From NCBI GenBank assembly GCA_036320915.1, contig JAXBDG010000017.1, positions 186,001-250,000 of the forward strand: DNA of 64,000 nucleotides, in the 5' to 3' direction. This stretch comes from Linnemannia elongata (taxonomy: Eukaryota > Mortierellomycota > Mortierellomycetes > Mortierellales > Mortierellaceae). The notes below the pieces were generated by a model that had not been told where the DNA came from, searched no databases, and worked only from the letters and a program-made list of their open reading frames with translations. A program made the translations under genes and the position numbers. This document shows positions 35,501-48,866 of this stretch, in pieces (the first letter of the stretch is position 1; each line of letters starts with the position of its first letter).

Positions 35501-38100
35501 CTGTAGCAGACTCTGGTCTAACTTCTGCATCGTCCACTTTCAGCCTCCAACGCGATCGAAGCTACCATCGTTCCAGCGGAGACTCCACTTCTAGTCAAAA
35601 TGTCACATCAACAGGAGTTGCTGCCAGACGATGCGGTTCGACATCCATGGCCATAGCGCCCGACTCGTCATCATCATCGCTCCAGCAGACTGGAGGAGGT
35701 GGTGGCGCTAGTAATGGCGGAAAAAAGAAATCACAGTTCACTTCATCTCCCCCCTCTCCCGTTACAGCAGCAGCCGTCTCGAGAGCCTTCACGTCGTCCA
35801 TGTCAGTGTTTCGGGTCAACTCCCCGCTGCCACCTGCGTCTGGGCCCGGTTCCAGTAACCGACGCCCGGCTTCTTTCTCCTCTTCCTCTCCGTTCGCACC
35901 CGAGACGTCGTCGTCGCCCTCGTTGTCGGTTCCGAAATCCCAACAGCCACCGTCATCTTTGACGTCAACTCCTGCTCCTTCCTCTACGATCCTGCAGTCT
36001 TCTGCTCCAGGTGGAACAGCAGCTTTCATCCCGCCTCCACAGCTGAACTCTTTAGAGCTGCTTTACTCATACACAAAAGTGGGTGCTAAAGTTCGGCCCA
36101 ACAGAACGGCTTCTTTGTCGTCATTGACAGCATCTTCCTCGTTGTTGTCAAACCAACACCAGCAGTCATCGTCATCGTCGTCGTCGTCGTTGAGATGGTC
36201 AGGGCCCAAGAGATTACCAACTCCCTCTGTTCCAGGCGGAGGATGCTTTGCGCTCTCTGCTCCTCCTCCACGAGTCAATACGGCAACCAAGCCTCCTCCA
36301 ATGGCATTGACGACTTTGCCAGGGTCGATGGTCGAGTTTGGTCTGAGTACGCTTGAGAACGTCAACGGTGGTCGCTACCAGGCGGCGGAAGGAATGGAGC
36401 GTGACGATTCAACGGCTCATGAGCCCACAACACTACCGTCGCAGCAGCAACAGTCTTCGTCGTCGCCTACAAGGAGTCGAAGCAACGAACAACAGAGATG
36501 CAGTCAAGAAGTTTTAGTACTTCCGCAGCAGGTTATCGACATGACTCTCTCGTCGTCCTCCTCGCCACCCTTACCACCCTCTCCAACAATCCAACCCTCG
36601 TCCTCCTCCTCCTCGTCATTCCACCAACATCCATTTTCCTTGTCTTCCTCCTCATCGTCATCAGCTCCACAACACCACCACGATCACCACCAACAAGACC
36701 ACCAACATCCACCAAGGCTCCTCAACTCTTACATGCTCTACCGCAGAAGTCTCTACTGGAAACATCTAGATCTGTTCAAAAACACCCGCGCCTCCGGAGC
36801 GGACATCTCTCGGGCGGTTGCCCAGGCATGGCGTAATGAGCCGCCAGAGGTGAAGCTCATGTTCGAGTATGAGGCTGAGTTGGAGAGGGCACGACAACAG
36901 GAGCAGCCGCTTGTGTATCAGTACCGGAAGCGGAAGTCTGAGACTATGTTGACAGGATCAACGGGCGGAGAGGTGTCTTCGACGGTGAAGGGGAAGGGGA
37001 AAGGGAAGGCGAAAGCTGCTAAGACGAAGGTGTCGTCAACAATGGGCGGTGGTTCTGCCTCCACACAGTCTGGGTCTGGGTCTGGGTCTGGGTTGGGATC
37101 GGGCGGAGCAATCAGCTCTAGTTCGAGCCTAGGATTTAGCCTAATGGCATTGTCGTCATCAGCACCTTTATCATCATCTTTGTCATTGTCCTTATCGTCT
37201 TCGTCTCCAAGGCTTGTCTCTGTTCCTGAAAGGAATGCTGCAGGTCAAGTTCATACGTTTCTGAAGCCACCAGGCCAGGATTCCGTCACTATATCGCCCG
37301 GAACGAGCAATGAGCGCGAGAACCGCCCCAGGGGCTTGAGCCTACGTACCAAGAGCACAACTAACATCTCGACCACAGCCGCTGGCGCCACCGCTTTTGA
37401 AGCTTCTGAAAATGCCAAGACGCGACAGCGGAGCAAGAGCGAAGGCGGGGTTACTGTCGTCCTTGGACAAGGGACGTGGACCGGACAGGTCGGAAGCAGC
37501 AGTAGTCAGACAGCAGATAGCAAGCTGTATGCGACAAATTCGAACGGGACGAGTAGCAGCAACCAAGGCTCGTCATCGCATCCTCTGCCCACACTTCCTC
37601 CAGTCATCCCACCTTGTACTCAACATCACCAGCATCTTTCGATGTTCTCCATGACCCCCATCGACCCCTGTGCCACGACCATGACCACAGGTACATCCGG
37701 CGCCATCCAGTCACTCACGTCGCCCAGGAGTAGGAGCTCTTCCAATTCTTCGTCCACTTCTGCCTCCTCTCCGTCTTTGCCATCTCCGTCGTCTTTCCAG
37801 ATGCAAGCAGCAGGTGGTGCTCCAGCGACTGCACTGTCGGATGGTGGAGCGTTTGCGACGATGCGGATTTGCGAGGACGACGGATCAAGTCAAGATCAGG
37901 ATGATGTCATAATGTCCTATCACCAACGCAATCAGTCTCACTTTGTTACTGATCATCATCAGGAGGGCGAAGGCGAGGGCGAGGGTAATGATGGACGTGA
38001 CCACGATCAGAATGATGATGATGCTGTTGCGCTAAGGGAAGATCAGGTCCCGATCAAGAAGCACAAGAGTCGTCAACCCACTGATCACCACAAAAAATAA
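32583..38100 (+). CDS. Large Gln/Ser-rich HMG-box transcription factor (MATA_HMG type)
   Basis: Proposed exons 32583-34232, 34584-35343 and 35402-38100 give 1,702 aa. The first half is low-complexity with poly-Gln and poly-Asn runs. The HMG box lies at about residues 1240-1315: LLNSYMLYRRSLYWKHLDLF, then SGADISRAVAQAWRNEPPEV, then YQYRKRK; the N-[SF]-[FY]-MLYRR signature and WRNEPPEVK are typical of fungal mating-type HMG proteins. Basic and Ser-rich tails follow. Intron 2 is only 58 nt but has GTACAC, a perfect ACTAACATG branch point and a CCAG acceptor, and it removes an in-frame stop; without it this would be two genes, with the second starting at 35457. DNA-binding regulator, target unknown. 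Confidence 0.7.
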
Positions 38101-38227
38101 TCGTTTGTCTCTTTCTGAAAGGAGGAAGGAGAGGGGCTAGAGCGAAGGGTGGTGTAGATGGTGGTAGAAAAAATTGTAAGTAGCAAGTATTCCTTAGAGC
38201 ATGGATACTTACCGGTTTTTTCGATTG

Positions 38228-38259
<32 letters not shown>

Positions 38260-38674
38260 CTAGAGCAACGAACCAAATAATTTCATTTCCATTTGTATTA
38301 AAGCATGGACTCAGAAAAATTGGCGGTGCTTTTTGGGCGGGTTCAATACCAGGAAGAGGAAGCATACATCAGCATTGCTTCTGCACCATCCTTGTTTTTG
38401 TTGAGAAGTGACTTTTCACGGAGGACACGAGAGTATTATAAGTAAAAGGAAAGGTTTATTGTTACAAAAGAGATTTTGAAAAGAAAAAGAAATCAAAATC
38501 TAGAAGAGAGAGGGTATTGCTAGTTCCCTTATGGGTGTATCTACTACAAGTATATCACAAAAATAAACAAATGGACTACAGCTACCGCTAATCCTGTTTT
38601 TTTGGTCGACACCGGCACCTCCTTCCACGTGCGTGTCTTGCTCCTGTGGTTGTCACTGCTGGCTACCCATCCAT
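38101..38674. other. Convergent intergenic region with T31 tract
   Basis: Separates the HMG-box gene from the subtilisin gene (tail to tail). It holds a 31-nt T run at 38229-38259. No gene is seen. Confidence 0.5.
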
Positions 38675-41019
38675 TTACCAGGCAAAGTAGTTTTGCTTGT
38701 CGACGTTGTTATAGATCAACAGGTTAGGGGTCCGGTAGTTAACATCCGTCAATGCATCCCTGGTCGCAGTTTCCTTCAGCAATGCCTTCATCTCCTTGGG
38801 CGTGTAAGTTCCTGAATGGAATCCCGAATCGCTCTCGGGCGCCAACGACAAATAATAAGCAATCAGACCCGCAACGTGAGGGGAAGCCATCGAGGTTCCA
38901 GAAATGGTCCTCCTAGCCGTGTTAGATCCAATCCAAGTCGATTCGATATCCTTTCCGGGTCCAAAGATATCGACACATGGACCGTGGTTGGAGAAATAGG
39001 CCCGGGAGTCGTCGCTGGAGGAGGCGCCGACGGTGACGGCGGCTTCGACACCGGCTGGAGAGTAGTTGCAGGCGTCGCGGTTATCGTTTCCGGCGGCGAC
39101 GGCGAAGTGGAGTCCTTGATCGACGGCGTTGGAGACGGCTGCGTCGAGGGGGCGGGATTTGCCGCCTCCGAGGGACATGTTGGCTACAGAACCCTTGTAG
39201 GCACCGCCCTTCTTAGCGCGGAGGGACAAATGTTCCTGGATCGCGAAATCCACACCGGCAACGACGTCCGACATGGTGCCAGATCCATTCGACCTCAAGA
39301 CCTTGACGGCGACCACCTCAGCTTTCTTGGAGACACCATAGGCAGCACTACCAATGGTACCAGCACAGTGGGTACCATGTCCATTTCCATCAGTATCAGA
39401 GTCGCCATAGGGGATGGTCGCACCCCAGGAAGCGCGGCCCTCAAACTCATTATGGTTGACCGAAATACCCGTGTCGATGACAAAGACGGTAACGCCGTCG
39501 CCGCCTTTGGTATCGTGGACGTACTTGCCGCGGTTCTTGAAGGCGTTCTTGCGGTGCGAAATGCGGGCCAGACCCCAGGGGGCGTTCTTCTGGGTTGCGA
39601 TCTTGCTAGTGTAGACCATCTGGTCCCTCTCGATGTAGGCAACCTATTATTACATTGGAGATGGAGGAAATGAAAGTTTGTGTTAACTCAGGTGACTATT
39701 AAGGTTTGGTATTGGAGAGTCACCAGGTGCAACTGCGGGAGTATGTGCGCAACCAACATAACAAGACGAGGAAAGTAAACGGAAGGAAGGAGTGGTGTCC
39801 CCTAAACCAAGAACCCCCAGTCAAGAACCCCTTTTGTTACAGTAAATAAATAAAAGGAAAGAAAGGAAGGGAGTCATAGCAAGGCAAACAAGGAAAGAAA
39901 AAAGGATGGGGGTGGTCGTTCAGAAGTTGGGACACTCAGACGAGGCCAATGGACCAAGTCAAGCCCACCAGAGAAGGCGTTCTTCAAAGGAAAAAAAGGA
40001 GAGGGAAGGGAGCAGACAAAAGGGGAGGGCAAAGTCCGTCATCGTTAGGCAATTTGCACAAAGGGGTTGAACAATCATTGCAACCGAAAATGGTATGCAT
40101 GCTGGTTGTCAAAGATCCTACAAAATGACCTCTTCCAGCTTCCAATATCGTGATTCGAGTGAGCACAGGAGAAAAGTGGGGGCTGGAAACAGGGAGAGAG
40201 AAGAAAGAACAAGCCCATGACGAAGACGACAAAGAACAAATAGTGGGTTCAAGAAAAAGAAGAATAGGATGAAAAAGAAAAGAAAGGGTCCTGTCATTCT
40301 TCTTGTAACTGGCAATGATGGAGCATCGTTACATCTTTTCCCCGTCCTTCCAATTTCCCTTTGTGACTCCTTGTCTCGTGCGCGCAGTCATTGCGTTTCT
40401 CCCTGTCATCCCTTGCCCACTCGACCCCCCTCCCTCTTCATCCCTCCTTGCGCAAGCAAATTGCTCAAAAATGAAAAGGGTACACCATCAACAAAAATGC
40501 CACGCAAGCACAATGAACTTCATCCCTTCTTTTCTCCCTCGTCGCAGAAATCAATTGCTACAGCAAGCATAGCAAAAGATGACAATCGCAAATACCAAAA
40601 GAAAAAGAAGAAAAAAAAAAGACGCTTACATCGGGGTTTCTACGGATCTCGTTCAAAACCTCGGGACGGAACCGGCCCGCAAGACCTTGGAACGATCCCA
40701 TATCGTAGACATGACGCACACCGCTCATAAACTCATCGTCCCCTCCAAACTCACCACCATCCCACATGGCACCGTTGGCTGCCACGTCCTGGTGATGAAG
40801 TTCTTGGACCCAGGCCGAATGCTCGTGGACGCGGACGCCGTCCTTGAAGACAACAAAGTACGAGTCGGGGATAGTGTCTGCCTCGACCGAGGAGACGATG
40901 GGTGCCAAGAAACGGTCCGACGAGTGCAGGAAGGAGGGCGAGGTGGTGGGGAAGGCTTGGGTGCTTGAGGTCACGGCTAGGAGAACGACGGCGGCCACGG
41001 TGGAGAGCTTCAACAGCAT
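38675..41019 (-). CDS. Secreted subtilisin-like serine protease (proteinase K family, S8A)
   Basis: Two exons, 40630-41019 and 38675-39643, encode 452 aa. Residues 1-22 (MLLKLSTVAAVVLLAVTSST...) are a signal peptide; an inhibitor I9 propeptide follows, ending at IRRNPDVAYIERDQ; the mature enzyme starts around APWGLARISHR. The catalytic triad is visible: Asp in FVIDTGIS (about 187), His in GNGHGTHCAG (about 219), Ser in SGTSMASPHVAG, with the oxyanion Asn in AVAAGNDN. It would degrade extracellular protein. The single intron is 986 nt, exceptional here, and falls between the last codons of the propeptide; the homologous segment is continuous so no exon is missing. Confidence 0.95.
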
Positions 41020-41990
41020 TCTTGCGGGTTGTTAGGACTGTTAGGTTGGTGTTTATTGGGTGTTTAGTATGGTTTCTCGGAGAGATATTTTTTGTGGTAC
41101 AAAGAAGAGCGGAGTGTTTTTTATGAAGCAATGATATGAAATAGAAAAAAGCAAGGGAGAAGGGAGGAGAAGGAAGTAAGGTGTAATAGAAAGGAAAGTG
41201 TAAAGGAGAGGGAGTTGGTTGTCGATGAAAAGAAGTAAAAGAAAAAGAGAAGAAGACGTTTGCAAAGTGGTGCCTTTATTCTAAAGAATGACAACAAAAA
41301 AAGAGTCAGGCGGACAAACACAAGGGCTAAATGGAAAAATGAGGGAGAAGGGAAGGGGGCTGATGATAGGATGGCAAGGGACAATGGCTCAAACTCACAA
41401 TGAAAGCACACCTTCTTGGGCGAAGGGAATGGGAAGGTGTGTCTCGTGACTATTCAATGGACTGGGCCAAGCACCTGTCTCGTTTTTATGACACCCTTGA
41501 CTTTAACTATTAGTCTAACGTACCCTTTCTTGCCCCAGTCTTTCGTCCTATTCCCCACACGAATCACAGGCACAGGCACGCTTAGGTTGGACCAATCAAA
41601 GTGATATTCGTTACGATTGCTCCCCTTGCTTCTGTCCGACTATATGTTTATGTGTGGAAAAAGGTGTAGCCAAGAGGTACCGGGAGCGATATATCAAAGG
41701 CACGGGTGTGATCTTGTGTTCAATGTTCAATTAAAGAACTATCATCATGCACCATGTTGTTATTTTTGTTGGGTTCGACAAGGAGACAAAGGGAAATAGG
41801 GTGTCGAAATACATGGTATGTTCTTTAATTATCGTAAGATATTTTGTTTCTATACATGTGTCCCAAGATGGGACATGGTATTAAGGGAGAAATGCTAGAT
41901 GGTGGGTAGAAATGGGAGGTGATGCTATGTAAATTGGTAAATGACGTCTTGGAAGGAGATGAAAAAAGGTGCAACTAACAAAGAGCTGCC
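41020..41990. other. Intergenic region between subtilisin and MFS transporter genes
   Basis: Contains the pyrimidine-rich (minus strand) subtilisin promoter and the 3' flank of the transporter. No coding exon is supported. Confidence 0.5.
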
Positions 41991-44052
41991 TTAAACCATC
42001 TCGGGGGTGAGCTCAGGCTTGGCTTGATTGGCATTAGTCTTGAGGACCTTGTGCTGGATAAAGGTACTCATGATGAAAGCCAGGGTACAGAAGACCACGC
42101 TGCAGTAGAAGACATAGCGGAGCGCATCGACAAAGCTCTCAAAAATGACGCGCTGCTCGGCAGGGCTGAAGAACGTGAGACCAAACTCAGTGTTCTTGGT
42201 GACATCGTCGACTCTAGGGTCGTTGGGGAAGCTGGCCACCAAGGTGTTGGTCAGTTTGTTGTTGAAGACAGTTCCGACAATAGCAACTCCAAAGACCTGA
42301 CCCAAACTACGGACAAACTGGACCGAAGTCGTGACGGTGGCCATGTACTTGGGCTTGACGGCAGCCTGAACAGCCAAGGTAGAGGCCTGCATGGTGAAGC
42401 CCATGCCGAGACCGCAAACGAGGAGGACAAAGATGGTCACCACACGTGGGGTATCGACCTTGAACAGGATACAAAGAGCAGAGCCGGCAATGAAGAACAG
42501 GTTGCCGATGGCAGGGAAGAGACGGAAGGTACCCTTCTTGAGGACCCAGATTCCAGACGAGATCGAGGTGATGACGATTCCAATAACAAAGGGGACAGTC
42601 TCCAGACCTCCGACGGTGGCAGACTCGCGCTTAACGACCTGGAAGTAAATGGGCAAGTAGAAGAGGATTCCAAAGAAGGACATGCCGCTGAAGAAGAGTG
42701 AGCCGTAGGTCGACCAGAGGTTGCGGACCTTGAAGAGGTGGATGGGAAGGATGGGTTCCTTGGCAACCTTCCATTCGACAAAGACGAAGATTGCAGCAAC
42801 AGCGAAACCAGCGCAGAGCAAGCCAATGACGATGCCGTCGCTCCAGGGGTACTTTTGACCACCCCAGGAGAGAGGCAAGAGGATGAGAACGACGGCGGCG
42901 AGCAAAAGACCTGACCCAATGAAATCAATACGTTTGACCTTGTCCTTGAACGAACCCTTGGGGGTGGGAAGGTCGAGGTTGAAGAAGATGAAGAGGACCG
43001 AGATGGCACCGAAGGGCAAGTTAATCCAGAATGACCATCTCCAGGTGGCGTGATCTGCGAATGCGCCTCCCAAAAGTGGACCGACGACGGACGAGAATGA
43101 AAAGATGGCTCCAATGAATCCGAGATATTTGCCGCGCTCACGCATATCCAACATGTCTGACAGAATAATAAACACCATCGCCATCAATCCACCTGCACCA
43201 ACGCCGGCAACACCTCTAAAGCATTAAGGTATAATGTAATAAGGTGTTTGTTAGTTGCTCAACTCTTCCTTTGTTCAAAACAATAATAGCTACATATCCA
43301 ACACAAACTGGAGAGCCTTTGCTTACCTTCCAATGATCAAGACTGTCATAGACTTTGCCCATCCAGCGACAGCAGATCCGACCATAAAGATGACATTAGC
43401 AAACAGAATAGTAGCCTTGCGACCAAAAATATCCGAGACCTTTCCGTAGAGGGGCTGGAAGGCGGTGGCAGTCATCATGTAAGCAGTTCCAAGCCATGAG
43501 ATGTCGCCCAGAGCCTTGAACTCTTCCGAGATCTTTGGGATCGATGTGGCGACGATGATTTGGTCAAGTGAGGCGAGGAAGACACAAAGCGATAGTCTAA
43601 TATTGGTTCGAATGCAGAGAGAGCAAGCATGTTGGATCAGAAGAAAAACGTTAGCATAAGAGAAGAAAAAGGTAAACAAAGGACAACCACAAAATTGAAT
43701 TAGAGTGGAGCATGGGGTACGAGGAGATGGTGCGGGTGTGACAAATCGCGATATGGCGCCAAAAAGAAACCTGGGAGAAGAAGGAAATAAGGATAATAAA
43801 TACATACGCGATCATGATGAGGACGAATTGCTTGGGAGGGGGCTTGTGGTAGACAACAACGTCGGGGGCAGCAGACGAGGAGGCGACGTCTGAGGGGGCG
43901 ACGGAGGACTGGTCGTCGTCCTTGATAGGAGTAGCGACCTTGCGGTCAGGCTCAGAGTATTCCTGTTTGCCGGCAACAGGGAGAGTGGTGGCGGAAGAGG
44001 CAGGCATGTCGAGGACCTCCTCCATCTCTTGTTTCTCTCCAGGGGTGGCCAT
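41991..44052 (-). CDS. MFS transporter, DHA2-type 14-TM drug:H+ antiporter
   Basis: Exons 43808-44052, 43327-43596 and 41991-43215 encode 579 aa. A hydrophilic N-terminus of about 75 residues precedes 14 predicted membrane helices. Family motifs are clear: LDQIIVATSIPKISEEF in TM1 (motif D1), GKVSDIFGRK in loop 2-3 (motif A), RGVAGVGAGGLMAMVFI in TM4 (motif B), and GPLLGGAFADHATWRWSFWI in TM5 (motif C, antiporters). Members at the plasma or vacuolar membrane export toxins or basic amino acids; the substrate cannot be read from sequence. No biosynthetic gene neighbours suggest a metabolite cluster. Confidence 0.93.
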
Positions 44053-47000
44053 TATTATTGTGCGTTATGTGTTGGTTTGTTGCTGGTATGAGGGAGTGTG
44101 GGAGTGTTGGATTGTTGGAAGGACTGAGTGTTTATTGTTGTGGAGATGTGGAGGTGTGGAGGGGTATGTTGTGGGGTTAACGAGGAAAGAAGGAGGGAAT
44201 CACCGATTGCTGTGAGTGAGAGGTAAAAGACCGGGAGTTAAAGAACAAAAGGAGGAGATAAAGAGAAAGATAAAAGAGTGAGGATGGATTTGAAGAAAAA
44301 AAGAGGCGAGAAAAAAGAGGGCGGCAAGAGTGCTTTTATAATCTTTTCTTTGTTGACCAAGTCGCCATGTCTGTTGGTACACAAAAGTGATACTGCCAAA
44401 AATGAGCAAAGAGAAGCAAAGAGACAGAAGTAAACAACGGCAGGTTCACCCGGACATCGTCGTCCATTGGATTCGGGAGGTGGAGGGAATTTCAATCGAT
44501 TTGTTTTAACACTCCACTCTACTCCCCATTACTCAGTGCTCACCCGAAGACCTCATTCTTAATCGTAATAACCTCGATTAGAGTTGCTTCCACACATCTC
44601 TGCTTCTAGCTGCTTCTTGGCCGCTACTCCAAAAGGGAGAAGGGTCGCTCATCTCTTTCACTTCACTTTCTTTCGTCTGTTCGTTGACCGTGAATAACAT
44701 GGCATAATCTCGTTCATTTGAACCTCAAAGAAGAGTAGGCGTGAGTGAGCATTGACCAGCGACTGTGACAAAAACATAAAAGCACAAAAAAAAACAAGAA
44801 CGCAAAATACCATCATGACAACAAAACGAAGCAGCCAACGGAACAAGCAACGACAACAATTGGATTTGTCAGTTTTGGAAAAAACATAGGCGTCTGACCA
44901 CTAACACCATCTCACCTCACTCCACGCACTCGCGCACTCACGCTACCGCATCGATCATTGTTTGTGCGCACACTAAATGACCCAATGTAGCGAAGTCGCC
45001 AAGAGAGGGAAGGTGAGAATGGGATGGTGTGTTGGATCGAGAAGGAGTAGGTATGAATGGGATGAGAAGCAGGGAAGTACCGTTTGCATCCAGCTCGGCA
45101 TAACCTATTGCCATTGCACAGTAGCTAACATTGACAAACCTTTCTCTAACTCTTTCCTTCATCACTCCCTGTTCCTCAATCCATCCCCCTGTTCTTTCGC
45201 TTCTGTACTCTTCGTTGCTTCCCCTAACAGCCCCCTGCTCCAAAAGAGGCAAAAAAAACAATAGCTGCAAGACCACACACACGTTTCTAGCGCCTTGAAT
45301 TGTTTTTATTTTCCTCTTCGGCATTTATTTCCGCCGGTGAATACTTCAAACAAACCATTGAATTGAAAATAAAACATAACCTTAATCGTCTGCGATACCT
45401 TGGCAACCCTATATCGATTAGAGGAGGGAGGGTGTTGCGTAACACCACAGGGAGAGAGTAGGGCCGGGAATTGAGAGGAGAGATGAAAGCTCACTTCTGT
45501 GGCATTCACAAGGAATGAAAGGCTGCTTTTACGATCGGGTGTTATTGTTGAACTAATCTCTACTCCGCCTCCCAAACCTCTTTTATTTCCTTTTCGCTTC
45601 CGAACAACTTTTCTTCTCCCTCCATACCCTATTGAGATATAGCATCCTACTCCACAGGCAGAGTGTGGAAGGTGGAGAGGCAAAGAGGAGGAGTTTTAGT
45701 ACTGGCGGCTTGAAGAGTCGGAGAAAAAATAATCGACTTTGGTTGTTTACGACTGCGGAGAATGCAACATAAGGGTGAGATCGTTCGTTCGTCTAAACCC
45801 AGAACCAAAGGCAAAAAAAAAAAAGCAAACGCACACACGCACACGAACAAGGAGAACCCTTATTACACAATCACGGCAAGGATAGGACTGAAGAGGAAAA
45901 TCGCGACAAAAGAACGTAAAAGAAAAAGTGTAAAACTGATGGTGAGTAAAATGAAGTCAAAGAAGTATTCGCGTGTACTGGCCTTCTCCCCTTGTTCCTG
46001 AAAAAACAAGAGACATTGGTCTACACCGTACCGTCACCGGGATCAAAAGAAATCTCAGGGCAACGGCCTTTACCCAGCCTTGGCGAGAGAGAAGAGAAAG
46101 GCTGGAAAAGAGAAAAGAGGGAAAGAGAGGGAGGGGAGTGCCAAATGGCGGAATAGGGGTGAGAGAGAAGGAGTTAACCACAGCACAAATACACGTTAGC
46201 AAGAAAAAAAAAAGGGAGTGCATGGTCCACTCCATGGTTCACTTTCCTTCTTATGTGCCATCTTGCATCCCCTCCCTTTGGCCCTCTTTGGACTGGTTGC
46301 TATGGTGCAATTCGACTGCATTGGTTTCCAACACATTTTCCTCACCGCCATCCAGAACGTAACGAAAGCGAGGGCAGGGGCAATCGCCAACTGGCTTGAA
46401 ACGTCCTATCCTTGCGCTCCTCTTTCTACTCAATCTTGATACCCATTCCTCCCCTATGCTTTCTGCCTCGTCACGTTGCGCACAACTCTCTCTTCCTGTC
46501 ACTTTGTCTTTCATGACATTCTGTTTGCTTTCTATGCCCTACTGATCTCCTCTCGATCTGTTCTGTAAGTCTACCAACGAACCAACCCATGGCAATTCCA
46601 CGGCACAATGCGTAGAAACTATGCCTTTCTTCGGGGGTCTGTTTAACCGAAAGATCGATCCATAGCAGCGTGACAAACAAGGGCCTTTTCCTGCAGCAGG
46701 TAAAGTTTCGTCTTCTATATCTCACATAGGGAACACAAGCCTATTTGAATTATGGTTTTGGCGTTTTTCGTTTGTCTTAATATTTCAGTCAGAGCGTGAT
46801 GCGCAGGTCGATTTGTCATTGTGAAGGGACACGGGAGGGGCTTGGCACGGTTGTTCTGTGTACCTTTTTTTCCCTTCTTATTAGGACCACAGAGAAAGGT
46901 CGAGAACAATGCACTTCAAACCTCGCTGTGTTTCCCTTCACTCAATTGATCCGCATCCGCGTATTCGGCATAAGAATAATGCCGTGGAAGTGTACATACA

Positions 47001-47455
47001 ACAAACAACTGCGCCCTTTACGCCGCCTTTTTTTTTTGTTTGGTATTTTTTCGATCTTCGTCTAGCCTACAGTACATACCCTATGTTTTCTTGCGTTGGC
47101 GCTTTCTTGGCGGGCACATATGGTATGCAAAGGGCGACTACCCCTGTCTCACACAAAAGGAAATTTTGACGTCTCGAAAATATTGAAGCGCCGTCTGCCG
47201 ACCCACTCCCATGGCTATTGCCAATGTCGTCCTTATTTTGTTTTGTGTTTTCAACGTCAATCTGATAACAAACGGTGAAATAGAACTGCCATTTCTTTTC
47301 TTTTTTGCTTTTGAGCCTTGGCCATTACACTCTATATTGGGGTTCAAAAGAGCGGAATTAGTGCGTCTCCTGCGCAGGAGGAGGATGAGAAGGAACGGAT
47401 AGCTTAATTTATGTTAATACGTCAACCGAATGTTATTCTATGCCGAGGCGCAGCC
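44053..47455. other. 3.4-kb region without a convincing gene
   Basis: Upstream of the transporter, then mixed purine/pyrimidine-biased sequence. Open frames here are short, low-complexity and lack splice or family support. Confidence 0.45.
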
Positions 47456-47669
47456 ATGCATATCCGTGCCGTGTCTCTCCAACTCTCTCACGTCTTCATG
47501 GTAAGATCCACACAGAACGCAAAAATCTCGACACTTTCTTTTATACTCTTTCTCTTCATGGACTATTCTGCAGATCACCAACAAGCAGCAAGCCGGGCCG
47601 GCGCTTCCGCTGAAGAATTCAGCTTATTGGAGAGAGTGTAATAAGCGAAGGGTAGGTTTCTGGAGCTAG
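47456..47669 (+). CDS. Possible two-exon micro-ORF (46 aa)
   Basis: ATG at 47456, donor GTAAGA after 47500, acceptor TTCTGCAG, second exon 47574-47669, in phase. The peptide begins MHIRAVSLQLSHVF and its second half is basic (NSAYWRECNKRR). The intron is pyrimidine-rich with a normal size (73 nt). No family is recognised; chance occurrence is quite possible. Confidence 0.2.
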
Positions 47670-48866
47670 TGGGGATGTGAGGCGAGGCGAGGGAGCGAGT
47701 GGAAACAAGGGAACGAGAGATGATTGGGTGTGACTTTGTTTAATAGAGAGCTTAGTTATGAACTGACTAACTAACTAGGTGTGGTGAATTGCTATTTATC
47801 TAGGGGTTGAGCTGCGGTTGGGTTTTTAAAGGGTTCTATGTTATCATGGTGTTAGAAAATCCTTGAGTTGGTGGCGTCATATCAGAATGAAACTCTGACA
47901 GAGAGAGAAGTTAAGAGGAGTGAAGGATGGGTTGTATTAGGGTCCCAGTCTGGTCATTCTTTAATAGCTAAACCAGACCGAATGTGACAACTCCTACTAT
48001 CTACTCTTAGAATCTAGATGATTAAATGACAGAGCATCTGAGTAAGTGAGCATTGATCCATCAGGAAAAGAACAAACTATCAATAACACACAGCTGAGTC
48101 AACTTACTGCGCGAGTCGGATTGTGTCAGGATGATTGAAGAGGGGTTCAAGCATTCGCAAGATAAATCCAGAAGTTTGGTCCGACTCGGAGGTTGGTTTC
48201 TAGCTGTTGCCAAGTCAAGACGCACGGTCCAAAAGCTCAGTAAGTGGTGACTCCTCCACTTCTCGTATTACCTTGCGAATCGCTCGTCGAGCGCTCTTGG
48301 CGCTTCCCCGACGAATCTCGTTGCGGTGGGCCTAAAGAAAAAAAAAAAAAAAGAAAGACCACAGTAAGTTAAAGTCTTGGAGCCAAGGAAATAAATTGAC
48401 GTTTCATTCTCGCATACAGCTGCATACATACTTGTCTGGCCCTTTGGCTGCAGCTGCTGATCGTATTCAGCATGGTACTGTAATCTTTATGAAAGACGAT
48501 GTACTGGTCTACGGTTGGCTGATCATCTAAAAACAGCACTCAACCAGTGGCTCTACAGATGATCAACAAACAGAGCATGACCAGAGGTAGGGGTCAGTCA
48601 TCAGGAGTACATAAAGCATTTTGCATTTGACGCAATGGCCAATGTTGGGAATACATACTGAAAATCTTCAATATTATCGGAATCATAGGCTTTGGCGATC
48701 AATAGCTCGCCTCACATCCTCTCTGGCACTTTTACTTACATTGATCTCGCCATCAATAAATCGTACAGCTGTCGAGGAGTGCTTTTGCAAGAATATTTAT
48801 AACCCAAGTCGTCCCCTATCCTTGACGCCTTGTTAACCGCCCAGTCCTTCTTCGGCGCTAGCATTA

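Noticed and set aside
38816..39673. 285-codon plus-strand frame opposite the subtilisin gene
   Set aside because: Gly/Val-rich antisense of a protease with a visible catalytic triad.
42024..42701. 225-codon plus-strand frame opposite the MFS gene
   Set aside because: Highly charged shadow of a membrane protein gene; the minus-strand MFS motifs are decisive.
32583..44052. Zygomycete sex locus around the HMG-box gene
   Set aside because: The expected flanking triose-phosphate transporter and RNA helicase genes are absent; neighbours are a protease and a DHA2 transporter.
47830..48060. Possible LTR beginning TGTTAGAAAATCC
   Set aside because: No matching second LTR, primer-binding site or target duplication could be seen.
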